DNA from: Cupriavidus lacunae | Lineage (GTDB): Bacteria; Pseudomonadota; Gammaproteobacteria; Burkholderiales; Burkholderiaceae | DNA: 64,000 bases | Direction of reading: 5' to 3' | Assembly (NCBI RefSeq): GCF_003353055.1 | Contig: NZ_QKWJ01000018.1 | Span: 60,542-124,541, forward strand | In this document: positions 30,675 through 40,732 of the stretch, piece by piece | How the letters are laid out: every line of letters begins with the position of its first letter | How positions within the stretch are numbered: position 1 is the first letter of the stretch | Made by a program: the position numbers and the translations under genes | Notes under the pieces: model-generated | Databases searched by the model: none | The model's input: the letters and a program-made list of their open reading frames with translations, nothing else | What the model was told of the DNA's origin: nothing

Positions 30675-32195
30675 TTAGTCGAGTAAGGCGCGCAGCGGCT
30701 GCTTGAGCAGCTTGCCGCTCGCCGTGGTCGGAATCACGTCGATGGTGCGGATCTCGGCGGGGCGTTTGTACGGGGCCAGGCTCTCGCGCAGGTAGGTGTC
30801 CAGCGATTTGCGATCGAGTTCAGCGCCGTCCTGCATTTCAATGAAGGCCACCACTTCCTCGTTGCCGTCGCCGGTGGTGCGCCCGACCACGGCCGACTGG
30901 CGCACGCCGGGGAAGGCATTGATCACTGACTCGACTTCGATCGGGTAGACGTTGAAGCCGGAGCGGATGATCAGGTCCTTGGAGCGGCCGGAGATAAACA
31001 GCGCGCCGTCGGCATCCAGGTAGCCGAGGTCGCCGGTGTTGAGCCAGCCGCCGGGCAGCAGCGCCTCGGCGGTCTGCTCCGCGTTGCGGTAGTAACCCAG
31101 CATCACGCCCCGGCCGCGCACCCGGATCTGGCCGCGCTCGCCGGCGGGCAGCGGCTTGCCGTCGGCATCGGTGATCTCGATCTCCACGCCTTCGACGATA
31201 TAGCCGGCCGAGCAGTCGGCGCGCGGCGCGTCCATGCGCGTGATGAAGAGCGAGCCAGCGTATTCGGTGATGCCGTAGCCATGATGCAGCGGCTGGCCGA
31301 ACAGGGTCTCGACGTCGCGCTTGAGCGTGGGGTCGAGCGGGGCGCCGCCGGTGTAGAGGTAGCGCAGGCGCGGATACGCGCCCGGCTTCACGCCGACCGT
31401 GGGCGCCACGGCCATGATGCGCGTGAACATGGTCGGCACGCCCTGCAGGATGGTGACGCCGGGTGACGCCAGCGCCTCGAACACTTCATTGCCGTCGAAG
31501 CGCGGGCGCAGGAACAGGCTGGCGCCGGCGTACAGCGTGGCCATCAGCACGGTGGCGATGCCAAAGATATGCGACATCGGCAGCGCGCCGTAGGCCACGT
31601 CGGCCGGACTCATCGCGCGTGAGGTGGCGGAGATGCGCGCAAACTGCGTCAGGCCCGCGTGCGGCACCATCACGCCCTTGGGCGCACCGGTGGTGCCGGA
31701 GGTATAGATCAGCGTGGCGACACGGCGGGCCAGCTCGGCCGGCTCGCGTTGCGGCGCGGTAGCCGCGCGCGCCACGCGCATCCCGTCGTCATAGACCGTG
31801 CAGCCGGTGGCCTGTGCGCCCAGCCGCTCGCCGTGTGCCGCGGCAACGTCGGAGACATGCCCGGTGAACAGCACCAGGGCCGGCTGCGAATGATCGCGGA
31901 TGTTGTCGATCTCTCGCGCCGACAGGCGCGCATTGACCTGGATCGGCCACGCATGCAGCAGGCTGCTGGCGAACAGCGTCACTACCATCTCGTTGCAGTT
32001 CTCGCCGACCACCATGACGCGGTCGCCCTCGCCCACGCCCTGCGCCGCCAGCCAGTCACGGGCGGTTTCAATGCGCCGCCACAGGTCGCCGTAGCTGATG
32101 ACGGCGCCGTTCTCGTACAGGCACGGGGCCTGCGGCGTCTGCGCGGCCCAGTGGCGGGGGATCTCGTGGATGTATTGCGGGCGGAAGGAAGACAT
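30675..32195 (-). CDS. AMP-forming acyl-CoA synthetase/ligase
   Basis: This 506-residue ANL-superfamily ligase has the P-loop LIYTSGTTGAPKGVMVPHAG, the HHGYGITEYAGSLF motif, the WLNTGDLGYLDADGALFISG hinge and the C-terminal TTASGKLLKQPLRALL lysine motif. The start at 32195 (MSSFRPQYIHEIPRHWAAQT) gives normal length; the upstream in-frame extension to 32363 has no family sequence. It is divergent from an acyl-CoA dehydrogenase pair at 32536-34870 and co-directional with a Bug protein, together making an acid uptake, activation and oxidation module. Confidence 0.9.
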   Translation of the reverse strand: MSSFRPQYIHEIPRHWAAQTPQAPCLYENGAVISYGDLWRRIETARDWLAAQGVGEGDRVMVVGENCNEMVVTLFASSLLHAWPIQVNARLSAREIDNIRDHSQPALVLFTGHVSDVAAAHGERLGAQATGCTVYDDGMRVARAATAPQREPAELARRVATLIYTSGTTGAPKGVMVPHAGLTQFARISATSRAMSPADVAYGALPMSHIFGIATVLMATLYAGASLFLRPRFDGNEVFEALASPGVTILQGVPTMFTRIMAVAPTVGVKPGAYPRLRYLYTGGAPLDPTLKRDVETLFGQPLHHGYGITEYAGSLFITRMDAPRADCSAGYIVEGVEIEITDADGKPLPAGERGQIRVRGRGVMLGYYRNAEQTAEALLPGGWLNTGDLGYLDADGALFISGRSKDLIIRSGFNVYPIEVESVINAFPGVRQSAVVGRTTGDGNEEVVAFIEMQDGAELDRKSLDTYLRESLAPYKRPAEIRTIDVIPTTASGKLLKQPLRALLD

Positions 32196-32535
32196 GGCGC
32201 TGGTGGATCTCTCGATGCGGGCTGAATCGGATATGCGGCGGAATGCACCCGGCCACATGAAACTGGCTGCATCAGTTTGCGGCAAGCCCCGCGCCGGAGC
32301 CATTTGGAATTCACTAAGGCCGTATTCGTCAACGCCACTGGCCCCCGTTCGCAGCGCCACCACCCGGCGCAGGTGGTTCCGCCTCCACGAAGGACGCCTT
32401 TATCATTGAAGAAGCAAAGAATCGCACCCGGCCCCTACAATCGGCCGGCACAGTGAGGGCCCGCTGCCATGACGCACTGCACAACCAAGCTGCATGCAAG
32501 CGCCGCACGGCCCGCGTACCACAGGGGACATTGAG
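32196..32535. other. Divergent intergenic region between ligase and dehydrogenase pair
   Basis: These 340 bases between the divergent starts at 32195 and 32536 should contain both promoters. The middle has a less GC-rich patch (about 32300-32440) and a TACAAT hexamer at 32436-32441 that could be a -10 box for the dehydrogenase pair. No gene, strong dyad, or copy of the 18-bp steroid-cluster motif is seen. Confidence 0.45.
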
Positions 32536-33729
<1,194 letters not shown>

Positions 33730-33742
33730 AGGGATAGCTGAC

Positions 33743-34870
33743 ATGGACTTCACCTACAGCGAAGAGCAACAGATGCTGGCGGACAGCCTGCGTCGCTTTA
33801 TCGATACCGAATACACCTTCGAGGCCCGCCGCAAGAGCGCGCGCGCGGGCGAAAGCCTAGATCGCGGCGTGTGGAACAAGCTGGCCGAAATGGGCGTGCT
33901 GGGCCTGACCGTGCCGGCCGACTTCGGCGGCTTCGGCGAGGGCCCCGCCAGCCAGCTGGTGGTGCAGCGCGAACTGGGCCGCGGCCTGGTACTCGAGCCG
34001 GTCACGCCCAGCGGCGTGATGGCGGCGGCCACCCTCGCCGCCCATGGCAGCGCCGCGCAGAAGGAAGAATGGCTGCCCGCGATCGCCTCGGGCGAGCGCA
34101 TCGTCACGCTGGCCTACCTGGAGCCCACCACCCGCTACCGTCCGGAATCGGCCCGCGCCAGCGCCGAGCGCAGCGGCGACGGCTATGTGCTCAACGGCAT
34201 CAAGAGCGTGGTCTGGCACGGCGCCGCCGCCGATGCCTACCTGCTGACCGCGCGCGTGGCCGGCAGCAACGAGATCGCGTTGTTCCTGGTGCCGCGCGAC
34301 AGCAAGGGCCTGGGCGTCACCGCCTATCCCACCATCGACGGCCTGCGCGCCGCCGACCTGTCGCTGCAGAACGTTACCGTGCCGGCCAGTGCACTGGTGG
34401 GCCAGCCCGCCGACGGCCTGGCTGCGCTGGGCGTGGGCCTGGAACACGGCATCGCCGCGCTGTGCGCCGAAGGCGCCGGTGCCATGGAAAAGCTGATCCA
34501 GATCACCGGCGAGTACCTCGGCACGCGCCAGCAGTTCGGCAAGCCGCTGGCCAGCTTCCAGGCCCTGCAGCACCGCATGGCCGACATGCTGGTGCAGAAG
34601 GAGCTGGCGCTGTCGATGGCCTACGTGGCCGCCCAGGCGCTGGACGAATCCGATCCGGCGGCGCGCCGCCGCATGCTGTCCGCGGCCAAGGTCACGGTGG
34701 CCCGCGCCGGGCGCTTTGTCGGCCAGCAGGCCGTGCAGCTGCACGGCGGCATGGGCATGACCGATGAGCTGTCGGTGGGCGACTACTTCAAGCGCCTGAC
34801 CATGCTGGACCAGTTGCTGGGCGACAGCGACTATCACCTGCAGCGCTTCGGCGAAGTAATGGAAGCCTAG
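33743..34870 (+). CDS. Acyl-CoA dehydrogenase family protein, partner subunit
   Basis: This 375-residue protein has MDFTYSEEQQMLADSLRRFI at the start, a weakened middle motif (VTLAYLEPTTRYRPESARAS in place of SEPGSGSD), and a well-kept C-terminal helical domain with TRQQFGKPLASFQALQHRMA and QLHGGMGMTDELSVGDYFKR. It is the second half of an alpha-beta pair with 32536-33729. It ends at a palindrome that begins right after its stop. Confidence 0.88.
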   Translation: MDFTYSEEQQMLADSLRRFIDTEYTFEARRKSARAGESLDRGVWNKLAEMGVLGLTVPADFGGFGEGPASQLVVQRELGRGLVLEPVTPSGVMAAATLAAHGSAAQKEEWLPAIASGERIVTLAYLEPTTRYRPESARASAERSGDGYVLNGIKSVVWHGAAADAYLLTARVAGSNEIALFLVPRDSKGLGVTAYPTIDGLRAADLSLQNVTVPASALVGQPADGLAALGVGLEHGIAALCAEGAGAMEKLIQITGEYLGTRQQFGKPLASFQALQHRMADMLVQKELALSMAYVAAQALDESDPAARRRMLSAAKVTVARAGRFVGQQAVQLHGGMGMTDELSVGDYFKRLTMLDQLLGDSDYHLQRFGEVMEA

Positions 34871-34915
34871 TGAACTGCCCCCCAAAGTTGTCTCCAGCTT
34901 CGGGGGGGCCGTTCA
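34871..34915 (+). terminator. Palindrome after the dehydrogenase pair, insertion-sequence-end-like
   Basis: The sequence starts TGAACTGCCCCCCAAAG and ends CTTCGGGGGGGCCGTTCA, an imperfect 17-bp inverted repeat starting at the first base after the TAG stop. It could act as a transcription terminator. The TGAACTGCCCCCCAAAG end looks like terminal repeats of IS3-family elements of Burkholderiales, so it may be a collapsed insertion-sequence pair. Confidence 0.5.
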
Positions 34916-34990
34916 AGGCGGCAAAGGGGGAGTAACGGCAGCATGCAGGCGTTGCCGGCGGGCCGCCGCGTCTCGTGGCGGCTGCGCGGC

Positions 34991-35782
34991 TCAGAAGGCG
35001 AGCGGGCGCTGCGCACCATCCAGGCCGCCGTCGATGAACACCACGTTGCCATGGATGTAGGCCGCCTGCGGCCCGCACAGGAAGGCGATCAGCGCGGCCA
35101 CCTCTTCAGGCTGGGCACGGCGCCCCAGCGGCGGCAGGAAATCACGGATGGCGTCGCCATAGCGCGGATCCTTCAGGCCGGCCTGCAGCAACGGCGTTTC
35201 CACCGCGCCCGGCGCGACCACGTTCAGGCGCACACCGGCCTGGCCCCACGCCGCGGCGCGTTGCCGCGCGGCCGCCGCCACCGCATGCTTGGAGCTGGCA
35301 TAGGCGATATAGCCAGCCTGGTCCCGGGTGGCTTCCACCGCCGCGGCGGCGTCCACCATCGCGCGCACCCCGGACTCGTCGCCGGCAAGGTAGGCATCAC
35401 GCAGCGGGCTGCCCTCCCAGGACTGGAGCGTGGCCGAGTTGGACGACACCACCACGGCGCACGGATCCGAGCCCTGGCGCAGTGCCTCGAACAAACCATC
35501 CAGCAGCGCCACCACGCCGAAGTAGTTGACCGATGCCACCAGCGTGGCGGGTTCGACATGCGGGCCCAGGCCGGCGCAGCAGACCAGCTGGTCGATGCGG
35601 CCGCCCGACCGCGACAGGACGGCGTCGATCGCGGCAGCGCGGCCCTGCTGGCTGGACAGGTCGGCAAGGATGTCGGCATCGCGCAGGTCAATGCCGATGA
35701 CCCGGCAGCCGTCGGCAAGCATGCGCTGGCGCACGGCCGCGCCCATGCCCGACGCGACACCGGTAATGATTACGGTTTTCAT
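34991..35782 (-). CDS. hsdA: 3-alpha-hydroxysteroid dehydrogenase/carbonyl reductase (SDR)
   Basis: This 263-residue SDR closely follows the Comamonas testosteroni 3-alpha-hydroxysteroid dehydrogenase/carbonyl reductase pattern. It shares GID-RDA-ADLS, CAGLGP, SVNYFG, RAAAWGQAGVRLN, APGAVETPLLQAGLKDPRYG and a HG...IDGG-D..RP..F end. Cofactor glycines are in TGVASGMG (residues 7-14) and the catalytic residues are Ser114, Tyr161 and Lys165. It oxidises 3-alpha-hydroxyl groups of steroids and bile acids to 3-ketones with NAD. It is the last gene of the long minus-strand run from 57196 and follows the KshA-type gene by 26 bases. Start at 35782 gives the family N-terminus. Confidence 0.85.
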   Translation of the reverse strand: MKTVIITGVASGMGAAVRQRMLADGCRVIGIDLRDADILADLSSQQGRAAAIDAVLSRSGGRIDQLVCCAGLGPHVEPATLVASVNYFGVVALLDGLFEALRQGSDPCAVVVSSNSATLQSWEGSPLRDAYLAGDESGVRAMVDAAAAVEATRDQAGYIAYASSKHAVAAAARQRAAAWGQAGVRLNVVAPGAVETPLLQAGLKDPRYGDAIRDFLPPLGRRAQPEEVAALIAFLCGPQAAYIHGNVVFIDGGLDGAQRPLAF

Positions 35783-35808
35783 GTGGTTGGGTTCCGTGAA
35801 GGTTTCCG

Positions 35809-36909
35809 TCAGGCCTCGAACACATGCCGCAGCGCCGGCGGCTCGATGCCGCCCGGGTTCAGCTCGACCACGCGCCGCGCCACGCTGGACGGCCGCACCT
35901 GTTCCACGTCCGTATAAAACTGCTGGTACCAGTCGCGCATCTGGTACATGGGCCCGTCGCCTTCGCACAGCAGCGGGTTGTCGATGCGTATCTTGCTGTC
36001 CCAGATCGCCACGTCCTCGTAGAAGGCCTGTTTGGCCTGCTCCACATAGGCTTGCGCCATGGCACGGTTCTGTTCGTCGGACAGCCCCGGGATCTTCTTC
36101 ACCAGCACGCCGTAGCGCAGCACGAAGCTGTTGAGGTCGATCGGCACATGGCAGTTGAGCAGGATCGACTCGATGCGCTGGTCACCCATCTGGCCGCTCA
36201 TGTCGGTAATGTGGTAAGCGGGCCCGAAATACGTCGACAGCGCAGTCAGGCGCGCATCACCCGACAGCCGGGCACTGCGCCCGATCATCAGCTGCGTGGC
36301 CTTGTGGTTTTCGAACAGGTTGGCAAAGTAATCCACCGGGGCGCCGTGGACCGTGCCGAAATGCGCCATGTCAGAGATGTTGTCGACCAGCTCGCGGCAG
36401 TTGGTGTTGATCACCATCTCGTCGATGGCCCAGTCCGACCACTCCGGCGAGAAGCAGGCTTCGATGCGCGGAATCGCCACCTCGGAAGGCGCCGGACGGC
36501 CTTCGGGATCGTGCCAGATGAAGAGCAGCCGATTCTGCTCGCTGGTCTGCCAGGCGCCGACACGTGCCTTGGGGGGCACGCGCTTGCAGTAGGGGATAGA
36601 CTTGCAGCCGCCGTCGCCGCCCCACTGCCAGCCGTGGAACGGGCAGACCAGGTTGTCGCCCTGCACGGTGCCGGTACTGAGGTCGGCGCCCATGTGGGGG
36701 CAATAGCCGTCGATCACGCGAATGGCGCCGGTCGAGTCGGCAAAGGCCGCCAGCCGCTGTCCGAAGATGTTCAGGGTATGCGGCTTGCCGTCGCGGTAGG
36801 CGTCGGCCATGCCGAGGCAATGCCAGCCGCGCGCGTAGCGGGCCTCGGGCGGGCGTGATTCGATCTTGTAGCCGGTCTTGTAGCCAGTCTGGTTGCCGTC
36901 AGCGGTCAT
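35809..36909 (-). CDS. kshA: Rieske oxygenase, 3-ketosteroid 9-alpha-hydroxylase-type (KshA)
   Basis: This 366-residue oxygenase subunit has the Rieske [2Fe-2S] ligands Cys70-x-His72 and Cys89-x2-His92, then the mononuclear iron motif Asn177-x2-Asp180-x2-His183-x4-His188. The ELVDN-x3-D-x2-HF-x3-HG pattern is that of KshA. KshA with a reductase hydroxylates C9 of 3-ketosteroids, which opens ring B. No reductase gene is seen in the window. The start at 36909 follows AAGGAGACAGACGCC. A copy of the 18-bp motif lies 60 bases upstream, so it may have its own promoter as well as run-through from upstream genes. Confidence 0.82.
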   Translation of the reverse strand: MTADGNQTGYKTGYKIESRPPEARYARGWHCLGMADAYRDGKPHTLNIFGQRLAAFADSTGAIRVIDGYCPHMGADLSTGTVQGDNLVCPFHGWQWGGDGGCKSIPYCKRVPPKARVGAWQTSEQNRLLFIWHDPEGRPAPSEVAIPRIEACFSPEWSDWAIDEMVINTNCRELVDNISDMAHFGTVHGAPVDYFANLFENHKATQLMIGRSARLSGDARLTALSTYFGPAYHITDMSGQMGDQRIESILLNCHVPIDLNSFVLRYGVLVKKIPGLSDEQNRAMAQAYVEQAKQAFYEDVAIWDSKIRIDNPLLCEGDGPMYQMRDWYQQFYTDVEQVRPSSVARRVVELNPGGIEPPALRHVFEA

Positions 36910-36969
36910 GGCGTCTGTCTCCTTGAATTCCCGTGGGAGCTTCAAGATAAGAGCGTCTGTCCGGCGGCT

Positions 36970-36987
36970 CATCGTCTCATCGGACTA
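36970..36987 (-). promoter_or_regulatory. 18-bp steroid-cluster motif, site upstream of kshA-type gene
   Basis: Read on the minus strand the site is TAGTCCGATGAGACGATG, matching the consensus TAGTCCGAnnGGAsGATG seen at four other places. Its first three bases are the stop codon of the upstream reductase gene. The 3' end is 60 bases before the kshA-type ATG, in the sense orientation. Confidence 0.6.
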
Positions 36988-38226
36988 CTGCAGCGCGGCA
37001 ATTTGTGTCAGCGCCGGATCATTGCCCGGGCCATGCACGCAACTGACGCCGGCCGGGTCGTAGATCCTGGCCACGCAGCCATTGCAGCTGTCGCAGGCCG
37101 AACGCGCCACCGCGCCGCTGCGCCAGTTGGCCACCAGCGCGGGATCGTGGATCAGCGCGCGCGCCAGCGCGACGCAGTCGAAGCCCTCTTCCATCAGCTG
37201 CGCCACGTTGCCGATCGATTTGACGCCGCCGATATAGGCCAGTGGCATGCGCACCGCCCGCCGCACCACGCGCGACGCCTCCAGGAAGTACAGCTCGCGA
37301 AAGGCCAGCTCGCGCGGCGTGCGCTTTTCCAGCATGGTGATGCCGAAGCGCGCCACCGCGGTCGGCGCGGCGGCCTTCATCTGCGCCGTGGGCATGTGGC
37401 TGCCGAACAGCGCCCACGGGCTCTCCACGTTGCGGCCACCGCTGAGGGTCAGCAGATCGGCCTCTTCCGCCTCCAGGATGCGCGCGGTCACGGCGGAATC
37501 CGCGGGTTCGTTACCGCCCGGGACGCCATCGCTGACGCTCAGCTTGCAGCAAACTGCCAGGTCGGCGCCGACGGCATCCTTCACCTGGCGCAGCACCGCG
37601 GCCGGAAAGCGCGTGCGGTTCTCCACGCTGCCGCCGAACGCATCGCGCCGCCGGTTGCTCAGCGGCGACAGGAACTGGTTGAGCAGGTAGCCATGCCCCA
37701 TGTGGATTTCCACGGCGTCGAAGCCGGCTTCGCGTGCCAGCCGCGCCGCCGCGGCAAACTGGCCGGCAACGCGCGCCATGTCCGCTTCGCGCAGGGCACG
37801 CTGGAAATAGACGCCATGCAGCATGCCGAAGGCATTGAGCCCGGACGAAGCACTGCCCGGCGCGCGGCTGCCGCCGTGGCGCATGGTGGTGAACGACCCC
37901 GCATGGGTGATCTGCAGGCAGGCCGCCGCGCCTTCGCGATGCACGGCCTCGGTCAGCACGCGCAGGGGCGCAACCTGCTCCGGGCGCATGCTGAGCTGGT
38001 GCGAAAAGGTCAGGCCGTCGTCAGCCACCGCCGCATAAGCCACCGTGGTCATGCCCACCCCGCCCGCGGCAAGCTCGCGGTGGTGCCTGACCAGCGCCTG
38101 CGTCGGCAGGCCCTGCGGCGTCATGCCTTCGTTCGCGCCGGCCTTGATCAGGCGGTTGCGCAGCGTGAGCGGGCCGATGCGGACCGGCGTGAATGCCGCC
38201 GCTGCGGAAACCTGGCTATCGTGCAT
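36985..38226 (-). CDS. Old-yellow-enzyme family NADH:flavin oxidoreductase
   Basis: This 413-residue FMN-binding TIM-barrel protein has VRIGPLTLRNRLIKAGANEG at the start, the HMGHGYLLNQFLSPLSNRRR substrate-site motif near residue 165, and the phosphate-binding AYIGGVKSIGNVAQLMEEGF near residue 350. A CDSCNGC-x11-C cysteine set near the C-terminus resembles the iron-sulfur ligands of 2,4-dienoyl-CoA reductases, but the second FAD/NAD domain of those enzymes is absent. It may reduce an enoyl-CoA or enone intermediate of ring degradation. The start at 38226 follows CCCGGAGAGACAGC. Confidence 0.85.
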   Translation of the reverse strand: MHDSQVSAAAAFTPVRIGPLTLRNRLIKAGANEGMTPQGLPTQALVRHHRELAAGGVGMTTVAYAAVADDGLTFSHQLSMRPEQVAPLRVLTEAVHREGAAACLQITHAGSFTTMRHGGSRAPGSASSGLNAFGMLHGVYFQRALREADMARVAGQFAAAARLAREAGFDAVEIHMGHGYLLNQFLSPLSNRRRDAFGGSVENRTRFPAAVLRQVKDAVGADLAVCCKLSVSDGVPGGNEPADSAVTARILEAEEADLLTLSGGRNVESPWALFGSHMPTAQMKAAAPTAVARFGITMLEKRTPRELAFRELYFLEASRVVRRAVRMPLAYIGGVKSIGNVAQLMEEGFDCVALARALIHDPALVANWRSGAVARSACDSCNGCVARIYDPAGVSCVHGPGNDPALTQIAALQ

Positions 38227-38249
38227 GCTGTCTCTCCGGGCCATCGGCC

Positions 38250-40694
38250 TTACACCACGTCGGATTTCAAGGCGTGCGCCGGCGGCACCGTCTCGCCGCG
38301 CGCGGCGGTACCGGCACCACCGGCACCAGCCACGCGGGCACGCTCTTCTTCCTCCACCCCCAGCCACGCAGCCAGCGCCGGCAGCAGCGATACCGCGCCG
38401 AACAGGTTCACCAGGAACATGAAGGCCAGCAGGATCCCCATGTCTGCCTGGAACTTGAGCGCGGCAAAGGCCCAGGTCCCCACGCCGATGCACATCGTCA
38501 GCGCCGTGAACAGCGCCGCCGAGCCGCGCTGGCGCATGGCCTCGGCAAAGGCCTGCGGCAGGGCCTGTCCTTCCTCGCGGATCTGGTGCTGGATGCGCTC
38601 GTACAGGTAGATGCCGTAGTCTACGCCAACGCCCACGCCAAGCGTGATGACCGGCAGCGTCGACACCTTCAGCCCGATGCCAAGGCGCGCCATCAGCGCA
38701 TTGCACAGCACCGACACCAGCGTCAGCGGCACGATGATGCACAGCACCGCGCGCCACGAGCGGAACGTCAGCAGGCACAGCAGCGTGATCGCGCCGAAGA
38801 TCGACAGCAGCATCGTCACTTCGGCTTCCTCGACCGCCTCATTGGTGGCCGCCATCACGCCGATATTGCCGCCCGCCAGGCGGAACGCCACGTTGGGCGT
38901 CTTGTCGGCGGCAGTGAAGCGGCGGATCTCGCGAATGATGTGGGCAATGGTCGCGCCTTCGTGATTGGCCGTGTAGATCAGCACCTGGATGGCCTGGCAG
39001 TTCGAGGTATTCATGCCGTTGTCCGGGTCGAACGCCTTGGCGCCCTGGCTCAGGCCCTCGCTGCTGCGGGGCAGCGCCTCCCAGCGCGGGTTGCCCTCGT
39101 TGTAGGCGCCGATCACCACCTTGGCCAGCGACGATACGCTCACCACCGACTGCACGCCGGACACGCCGCGCATATGCATCTCGAAGCGTTCGACCGCGCT
39201 CATCACCGGGTAGTGCAGGCAGCCGTCATCGAAGCCGGTGGGTTCCACCACGACGGTGAGCGCATCCGAGCCGATGTTGTACTGGCTCACCACGCTGGCG
39301 CTGTCGCGGTTATAGCGCGAATCCGCACGCAGCTCGGGCGCGCCGCTGCCGACATCGCCGATCTTCAGGCCGCGCGATTCGATGGCGCCGGCCGCCAGCA
39401 GCGCCAGCGCCGCCATGAACACCCCCAGCGCCGGTCCCGGGCGCGCCAGCGCGCCGAACTTCTGCCACAGCCCGCCGGCTCCTTGCGCGCGCCGGGCCTG
39501 CGCCGACGCCAGCGCCGAGGGCTCCAGCCGCGTGTACGACAGCAGGATCGGCAGGAACACCTTGTTGGTCACGATCATCAGCAGCACGCCCAGGCAGGCC
39601 GTGATCCCAAGCTCGCGCACGATGTCGATCTGGATCCGCATGATGACCATGAACCCCAGCGCGTTGGTCAGCAGCGCGACCGTGCCGGGAATGAACAGCT
39701 TGCGGAAGGCCGCGCTGGCGCTGTCCAGCGCGCTGTGTCCCTGCACCACCTCCTGCTTCCAGGCATTGGTCATCTGCACCGCGTGCGAGACCCCGATCGA
39801 GAAGATCAGGAACGGCACCAGGATCGACATCGGGTCGATGCCGTAGCCCAGCAGCGGCAGCAGGCCCAGCAGCCAGGCCACGGGCAGCAGCGCCACCACC
39901 AGCGACAGCAGCGTGATGCGCAGCGAGCGCGTGTACAGCCACAGCAGCAGTGCAGTCACGGCGAAGGCCAGCGCGAAAAAGCCCATCACGCCTGAGATGC
40001 CCTCTTCGACATCGCCCACCAGCTTGGCAAAGCCGACGATATTGACCTCGACATCGGTGCCGCTGAATTCGCCGCGAATCTTCTCCAGCTGGCGCGCGAC
40101 CGAGCCGTAGTCGATGGTCTTGCCGGTGGCCGGATCGGTCTCGCGCAGCTCCGCGCGGATCAGGGCGGACCTGAGGTCATTGCTGACCAGCCGGCCGATC
40201 TGGCCGGAGCGCGCCACGTTGCGCCGCACCTTGTCGAGCTCCGCCGGCGTGGCGGAGAAGCGTCCCGGCACCACCACGTCGCCGCGAAAGCCCGCCTCGG
40301 TCACCTCGGTGTAGCGCACATTGGGCGTGAACAGCGAGAACACGCGCGAACGGTCCACACCGGGAATGAAGAACACTTCATCGGTGGCGCGGCGCAACTT
40401 GTCCATGAACGGCGCATTGTAGATATCGCCGTCGCCCTTCCAGCGCAGGCTTACCAGCACGGTATTGGCACCGGAGAAGGTGCTTGCGTACTTGGTGAAC
40501 ACCTGCATGTACGGGTGCTGCAGCGGGATCATCTTGTTGAAGCCGGGATCGAGCCGCAGCCGCGTGGCCGAGACGCCCAACGCGACGGTCACGGCCAGGC
40601 ACAGCACCAGCAGCAGCCGGCGCCGGTGCATCAGCACACTGGCGCAGGCATCGACAAAGCGGCCCAGGCGGCCGGAGGATTGAGGGCGGTTCAT
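38250..40694 (-). CDS. RND superfamily (MMPL-type) transporter
   Basis: This 814-residue inner-membrane protein has an N-terminal membrane segment (RRRLLLVLCLAVTVALGVSA), a large periplasmic loop, a block of about five helices (FFALAFAVTALLLWLYTRSL, then SILVPFLIFSIGVSHAVQMT), a second loop and a second helical block (ITLGVGVGVDYGIYLYERIQ). This duplicated layout is that of RND/MMPL transporters. Homologues are common in actinobacterial and proteobacterial steroid and hydrophobic-substrate clusters and may move sterols or lipids. Start at 40694. A YCF48-type protein is encoded just upstream, a recurring pairing. Confidence 0.9.
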   Translation of the reverse strand: MNRPQSSGRLGRFVDACASVLMHRRRLLLVLCLAVTVALGVSATRLRLDPGFNKMIPLQHPYMQVFTKYASTFSGANTVLVSLRWKGDGDIYNAPFMDKLRRATDEVFFIPGVDRSRVFSLFTPNVRYTEVTEAGFRGDVVVPGRFSATPAELDKVRRNVARSGQIGRLVSNDLRSALIRAELRETDPATGKTIDYGSVARQLEKIRGEFSGTDVEVNIVGFAKLVGDVEEGISGVMGFFALAFAVTALLLWLYTRSLRITLLSLVVALLPVAWLLGLLPLLGYGIDPMSILVPFLIFSIGVSHAVQMTNAWKQEVVQGHSALDSASAAFRKLFIPGTVALLTNALGFMVIMRIQIDIVRELGITACLGVLLMIVTNKVFLPILLSYTRLEPSALASAQARRAQGAGGLWQKFGALARPGPALGVFMAALALLAAGAIESRGLKIGDVGSGAPELRADSRYNRDSASVVSQYNIGSDALTVVVEPTGFDDGCLHYPVMSAVERFEMHMRGVSGVQSVVSVSSLAKVVIGAYNEGNPRWEALPRSSEGLSQGAKAFDPDNGMNTSNCQAIQVLIYTANHEGATIAHIIREIRRFTAADKTPNVAFRLAGGNIGVMAATNEAVEEAEVTMLLSIFGAITLLCLLTFRSWRAVLCIIVPLTLVSVLCNALMARLGIGLKVSTLPVITLGVGVGVDYGIYLYERIQHQIREEGQALPQAFAEAMRQRGSAALFTALTMCIGVGTWAFAALKFQADMGILLAFMFLVNLFGAVSLLPALAAWLGVEEEERARVAGAGGAGTAARGETVPPAHALKSDVV

Positions 40695-40732
40695 GATCGT
40701 TCTCGCATTCGGTAAGCCAGGGTCAGGCAGGG

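Noticed and set aside
36985..38778. Old-yellow-enzyme-type gene starting at 38778 (597 residues)
   Set aside because: The first about 180 residues are the antisense of the MMPL gene and show no homology; the family start is MHDSQVSAAAAFTPVRIGPL at 38226 with a good ribosome site.
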